Virus record (IMG/VR): IMGVR_UViG_3300020442_000509 | Location: 1-64,000 of that record | DNA from: a virus | Length of the DNA: 64,000 nucleotides | Strand: one strand, 5' to 3' | The notes under the pieces: generated by a model | What the model saw: only the letters and a program-made list of their open reading frames with translations | What the model was told of the DNA's origin: nothing | Databases searched by the model: none | Position numbers and translations under genes: made by a program | Shown here: piece by piece, positions 60,308 to 64,000 of the stretch | Numbering within the stretch: the first letter of the stretch is position 1 | Layout: each line of letters begins with the position of its first letter

Positions 60308-63300
60308 TCAGTATCTATACCATACATCACCATTGCTTCCACCAGATGGACCGTTGGTAGAAATGGTGCGCTTACCATAAGCATTAGAGCTAGAACCGAT
60401 AGTCAATGTGAGAGCACCAGTGCTAGCATTCAAACTAATAGATGTACCAGAGTTAGATACTGCCAGTGATCTTACACCAGTGTTGGCGATTGTAATGCTG
60501 TTAGCAGCATTTGTGACGCTGATTCCGTCACCAGCAGTAACAGTAGAAAGGGCGAAACCGCTCGAACTACCGATAAGAAGTTGACCATTAGAAATAGAGG
60601 AGGTATTAATACCAGTACCACCATAAGCACGATTGATGATCGTACCCTGCCATGTACCAGTAGAGATAGTACCTACTGTATTCAAAGATGACGCACTTGT
60701 CAAGTTGCCCAGTGTGTCAATGGCAGACTCAATAGTTGCCTCAGTTGTAGCATCCAGAGCATCAATTCTCTGGAGTGTGGTAGTGCCACTGCCATTGTCA
60801 GACAGTACCTGTTGACCAGCAACAGAGATCTGACCACCCTCAACATCAAGATCACCACCAACATCAAGGTTGTTTCTGATATCTGTGGTACCAGTTGTAG
60901 CACCCAGGTTCAGTGTGGTAGCAGCGCCAGCAATATTAACTGTGGTTGCGTTGCTATTGAGGAGGTTAGATGTACCCGACGGAGTGATAATACTACCAGT
61001 GATTGTAACATCGCCACTGAAGGTAGCGTTGTCAGAAACACTAAGTGTGCTGCCGAGTGTAGTAGCACCGTTGTTAACATTCAGCGTACCAGTGTTCTGG
61101 ATGTCAAGACCCAGACCATTCTTAAGCTGAAGATCACCAGTAGCATCGGAACCACCAGAACCACCAGAAATATTAATGTTACCAGTATCAGTCAGACCGA
61201 ACTTGACCCACTCAGCACCAGTCCAATACCATCCAAGGTATTGACCACGTACAGGAATCTCACGCAGTTTCCAGTCACCATCATTAGCAGATGCTGAACC
61301 AGGTGATGTAGCAACAACGTCAATGTTCTTACTAGACTCACCAGTAATACCGATGGTAACATCAGCAGCAGTCAGTCTATCATTAACTGTAGTCTCACCC
61401 TGAACAAGGAACTTACCTTTGAATTCAGTTGTAAGAGTGTTAGATTCAACTGTGATCTTGTCTCTAACAATGATCTCGTCGAATGTAGGACGCAAGTTAG
61501 CAGTCTCACCAACAACACTCAGTACAGGTGTGTCAAGTGATTCTTCTTCACCAGTAACAGAACTGATTCTGGTGTTACCAATAAACAGGTCACCATTAGA
61601 GTTCAGACCAGAGTAGAATGCGATACCACCTTCTTCTTTCTGTGACTGTGCCAGCAGAACTTCTTCTTCTGTAAGAACTCTATTCTGTACAGAGGGAAGA
61701 CCTGTGGAGTAGTTACCAGGACCGAAACCAACGTATTCAAACGTATGGTTACCAGATCTCAGGATAGAAGGACGACGCAGTTCTAGATCAGTACCACCTG
61801 AAGCATTCAGGGGAATCATTCTAGTGGTGAGGTTCAGCTCTTCAGCGTCAGCATCTCTTGCTTCAAGTGTGATGTAGTTAGCAGTTGCTGGATCAGCGGT
61901 AGAATAGTTTGTATAGTTATTCTTTTGCTCAAGAATCCAGTCACCAATAACTTCCTTAGTGACAGATCTTTCAGGGGCAGCATTACCAGAACCATCAGTT
62001 GTAGTAACCAAACCGATAGTAACATTGGATGCCACAGATGTAGCAACCAGAGGATCTTCAGTTGGGTTATCCTTATCCAGTGTAGGATACAGGTTGTTGA
62101 TGTTCTGAGAGAATGAGAATCCAGTCAGGTTAGAATCAGATGGTGTAACTCTACCATTCAATACAGTCAGGTAGTAGATACCATTCTGAGCACCAGCTTT
62201 CAGTTCTTGTACTTTCTGGATGTCATAGATGTAGTATACACCTGTATATGACTGACCAGTAGGTACGTTTCTCTGCTGGAGAATGTAACCGTTGATAGGA
62301 TCTCTAGACAGAACTGAGGAGTCAACAACATAACGCAGACGATAGGTTCTATCTCTAGAAGATCTATTGTCAGCAATACGCTTCATGAACGCAGCACCCG
62401 TAAAGAGTGATGTTGCGTAGAAATTATCAGCACCAAGGTGATAGTGAACACCTGTGGTTGCGTTAGAAGAAGAAGCAGCAGTGACTCTTACATACCATGT
62501 GCCAAGTTGATCATCAAATTGGAGTGGGTGATTAGGATCACCAGGTACATAACCCTCAGCAGTAATGTTAGTGAATGCCGAAGCAGCAGGTGATGTAGTG
62601 TTATCAGGTGTAACTGATGCTTGATATGTCTGTGGTACAGAACTCTGACCAGCAGAGTTAATCAAGGATACGTACAATACCTCATTGATTCTAGCACCCA
62701 AGTTGAAACCTTGGAGCTTAAATGGTGGTTTGGTTGCCTCAGAATTGTAACCATACAGGTACAATCTAGTGTTAACAGCACCAATCCATGCCCATGTAAC
62801 ACCACCATCAGATCTTGCTAGAGGTGCTGTTGTCCATGTAGGAGCAGTGCTACCTGTGGTGCCACCAGCAACAGTATAATATGCGTTGCCTTGATATACA
62901 CAGGAGGATCCAGCAGCAAAGTTAGTGGAGGATGTCCATGTTTGGTTCTGTTGATCACTGTTAGCTTTGATCTTCTGTACATCGAGAGCGATGTAACCAA
63001 CAGGGATCTCATCAATAGTACCAGCAAATACGGTGGTACCTGATACTGTAGCACCACGATAACCACGGTTCAGTGTCAGTGTACCATCAGTAGCAACAGA
63101 CTCTACCAGGTAAGATTCTGAGCTATCAATAGTAACAATACGGATATACTGATTGGCAGTAATACCGTGACTACTATTAAGTGGTGATGGTGTTACAGTT
63201 CTACTGTTGAGTGTAGCATTAAATGTATATCCTGCTACTGCTTCATACGAACGTGCTAGTTTCTTCGGTGGGATAACATGTGTTACCTTACCCGCCTTGT

Positions 63301-64000
63301 CCTGAGTAAATGGAAGGGTCTTAAATCCTTTCGCTCTCAGTGAACATGAACCGAAGTTAGAGTTCGAGTTGGTAATAGATTGGTCACCACCGTTGAGAGC
63401 AACGAAGTGATCCGCAAAACCCACAGCGAACACAGACACCGCCTGAATGACAGCATCATTAGAACACTTAACGTGGAAGTTTCTATACGTAGGCTTGTAG
63501 ATCGAGTCACCATCAGTGTGGTTACCAGCGATATACGTAGAACCATCCCACTTAATGAACGCAGAGTCGTCCTTCTGGAGTGATACACCAGTGAACTGTG
63601 CCACAACCATCGACTTGAAACCAGTCGATTTAGCACCATCAGCGTGCATACCACATGTTCCCCATGTGGATCTCAGCGAGATGTTAAAGATGTAAGGAGA
63701 AGCAGAGTCAACGTTGTCAATCTCTACCTTAACAGTAGATCCAGTAGCAACAGGGTTGTTAGCAGGAGCTGCTGATGTTGGGTCCTTAATTACATATCTG
63801 AAGGTAGTAGTTGTAGGTACCTCAGTAATATAATATGAACCGTTGAATCTATCTGCTACGTTACCAGTAACACCCTCAATCTGTACAGGTGTACCGTTGG
63901 AGAAACCGTGAGGTGTGGTAGTAGTAACTTCAGCAGTCGTAGTATAAACACCTTGGTTCACAAAGTCAGTCACAATCGTGGAGACTGTGATAGGACCAGA
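60308..64000 (-). CDS. Tail-fibre protein, N-terminus beyond the right edge (more than 1230 aa)
   Basis: The frame is open to base 64000; a GTG at 63973 is only the first start-like codon and not the real start. An N-terminal visible part has the module SITNSNSNFGSCSLRAKGFK near 63340, also seen in the left giant protein. The middle has DGGVTWAWIGAVNTRLYLYG and YYIYDIQKVQELKAGAQNGI. The C-terminal 250 residues are fibre-shaft-like (TATFSGDVTITGSI-type strands; YGGTGINTSSISNGQLLIGS) and end SGGSNGDVWYRY. The next gene is the glycine-rich adhesin, so this is most likely the distal half of a long fibre that carries it. Neighbouring text upstream was not available. Confidence 0.85.
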   Translation of the reverse strand, partial: SGPITVSTIVTDFVNQGVYTTTAEVTTTTPHGFSNGTPVQIEGVTGNVADRFNGSYYITEVPTTTTFRYVIKDPTSAAPANNPVATGSTVKVEIDNVDSASPYIFNISLRSTWGTCGMHADGAKSTGFKSMVVAQFTGVSLQKDDSAFIKWDGSTYIAGNHTDGDSIYKPTYRNFHVKCSNDAVIQAVSVFAVGFADHFVALNGGDQSITNSNSNFGSCSLRAKGFKTLPFTQDKAGKVTHVIPPKKLARSYEAVAGYTFNATLNSRTVTPSPLNSSHGITANQYIRIVTIDSSESYLVESVATDGTLTLNRGYRGATVSGTTVFAGTIDEIPVGYIALDVQKIKANSDQQNQTWTSSTNFAAGSSCVYQGNAYYTVAGGTTGSTAPTWTTAPLARSDGGVTWAWIGAVNTRLYLYGYNSEATKPPFKLQGFNLGARINEVLYVSLINSAGQSSVPQTYQASVTPDNTTSPAASAFTNITAEGYVPGDPNHPLQFDDQLGTWYVRVTAASSSNATTGVHYHLGADNFYATSLFTGAAFMKRIADNRSSRDRTYRLRYVVDSSVLSRDPINGYILQQRNVPTGQSYTGVYYIYDIQKVQELKAGAQNGIYYLTVLNGRVTPSDSNLTGFSFSQNINNLYPTLDKDNPTEDPLVATSVASNVTIGLVTTTDGSGNAAPERSVTKEVIGDWILEQKNNYTNYSTADPATANYITLEARDADAEELNLTTRMIPLNASGGTDLELRRPSILRSGNHTFEYVGFGPGNYSTGLPSVQNRVLTEEEVLLAQSQKEEGGIAFYSGLNSNGDLFIGNTRISSVTGEEESLDTPVLSVVGETANLRPTFDEIIVRDKITVESNTLTTEFKGKFLVQGETTVNDRLTAADVTIGITGESSKNIDVVATSPGSASANDGDWKLREIPVRGQYLGWYWTGAEWVKFGLTDTGNINISGGSGGSDATGDLQLKNGLGLDIQNTGTLNVNNGATTLGSTLSVSDNATFSGDVTITGSIITPSGTSNLLNSNATTVNIAGAATTLNLGATTGTTDIRNNLDVGGDLDVEGGQISVAGQQVLSDNGSGTTTLQRIDALDATTEATIESAIDTLGNLTSASSLNTVGTISTGTWQGTIINRAYGGTGINTSSISNGQLLIGSSSGFALSTVTAGDGISVTNAANSITIANTGVRSLAVSNSGTSISLNASTGALTLTIGSSSNAYGKRTISTNGPSGGSNGDVWYRY

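Noticed and set aside
63973-64000. GTG at 63973 as start of the right fibre gene
   Set aside because: The frame continues open to the window edge with protein-like sequence, so the true start is outside.

Overview
The window is one contiguous late-gene region of a large T4-like myovirus, most likely a marine cyanophage. Every gene I can support is on the minus strand, so transcription runs from base 64000 towards base 1. The T4 assignment rests on clear counterparts of the baseplate proteins gp25, gp6 and gp8, a PAAR spike tip and a DUF4815-type structural protein. The cyanophage assignment is inferred from the style of the giant tail proteins (GSGY-type repeats, a YHYH domain), the 2OG-Fe(II) oxygenases and the many 40-110 aa orphan genes. 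No photosynthesis gene is present to settle the host.

Layout in the direction of transcription. (1) 64000-57150, host-recognition module: a tail-fibre protein cut by the window edge, a polyglycine-rich gp38-like tip adhesin, an unknown 161 aa protein, a tandem pair of paralogues (247 and 233 aa) and a 104 aa protein. (2) 57070-53465, accessory island: a 145 aa protein, a PD-(D/E)XK restriction-type nuclease overlapping a beta-class DNA methyltransferase, a 53 aa protein, a HELIH metallopeptidase and a 335 aa ParB-like protein, ended by two stacked hairpins including a good rho-independent terminator. (3) 53404-46600: an SF2 helicase, two different Fe(II)/2OG-type oxygenases and about twenty very small genes. 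Many of these have their own TATAAT-like box, some share near-identical promoter-leader cassettes, and several have hairpins lying on their stop codons. (4) 46504-45676: an operon led by a short 4'-phosphopantetheinyl-transferase-like protein. (5) 45640-1, baseplate and tail-associated proteins: an unknown 215 aa protein, PAAR tip, two tiny basic proteins, gp25, gp6, a 4435 aa YHYH protein, gp8, a 2229 aa DUF4815 protein, a set of small structural proteins, a 2381 aa protein with LamG-like and cupredoxin-like domains, a 179 aa protein and a more than 3314 aa protein running off the left edge.

The structural genes are packed with TAATG or ATGA junctions, which suggests translational coupling. 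T4-late-promoter-like TATAAATA boxes precede gp8, the 112 aa gene and the 179 aa gene, while host sigma-70-like boxes precede the small genes. The main points for follow-up are the phosphopantetheinyl transferase, the nuclease/methyltransferase pair, a hairpin that can hide the ribosome binding site of the 215 aa gene and has a late promoter at its outer edge, the complete type-1-copper ligand set in a tail protein, and the repeat modules shared between the giant proteins.

Limits: all calls come from reading the sequence. No database search, structure prediction or folding calculation was run. Long open frames on the plus strand are antisense shadows of the giant genes.
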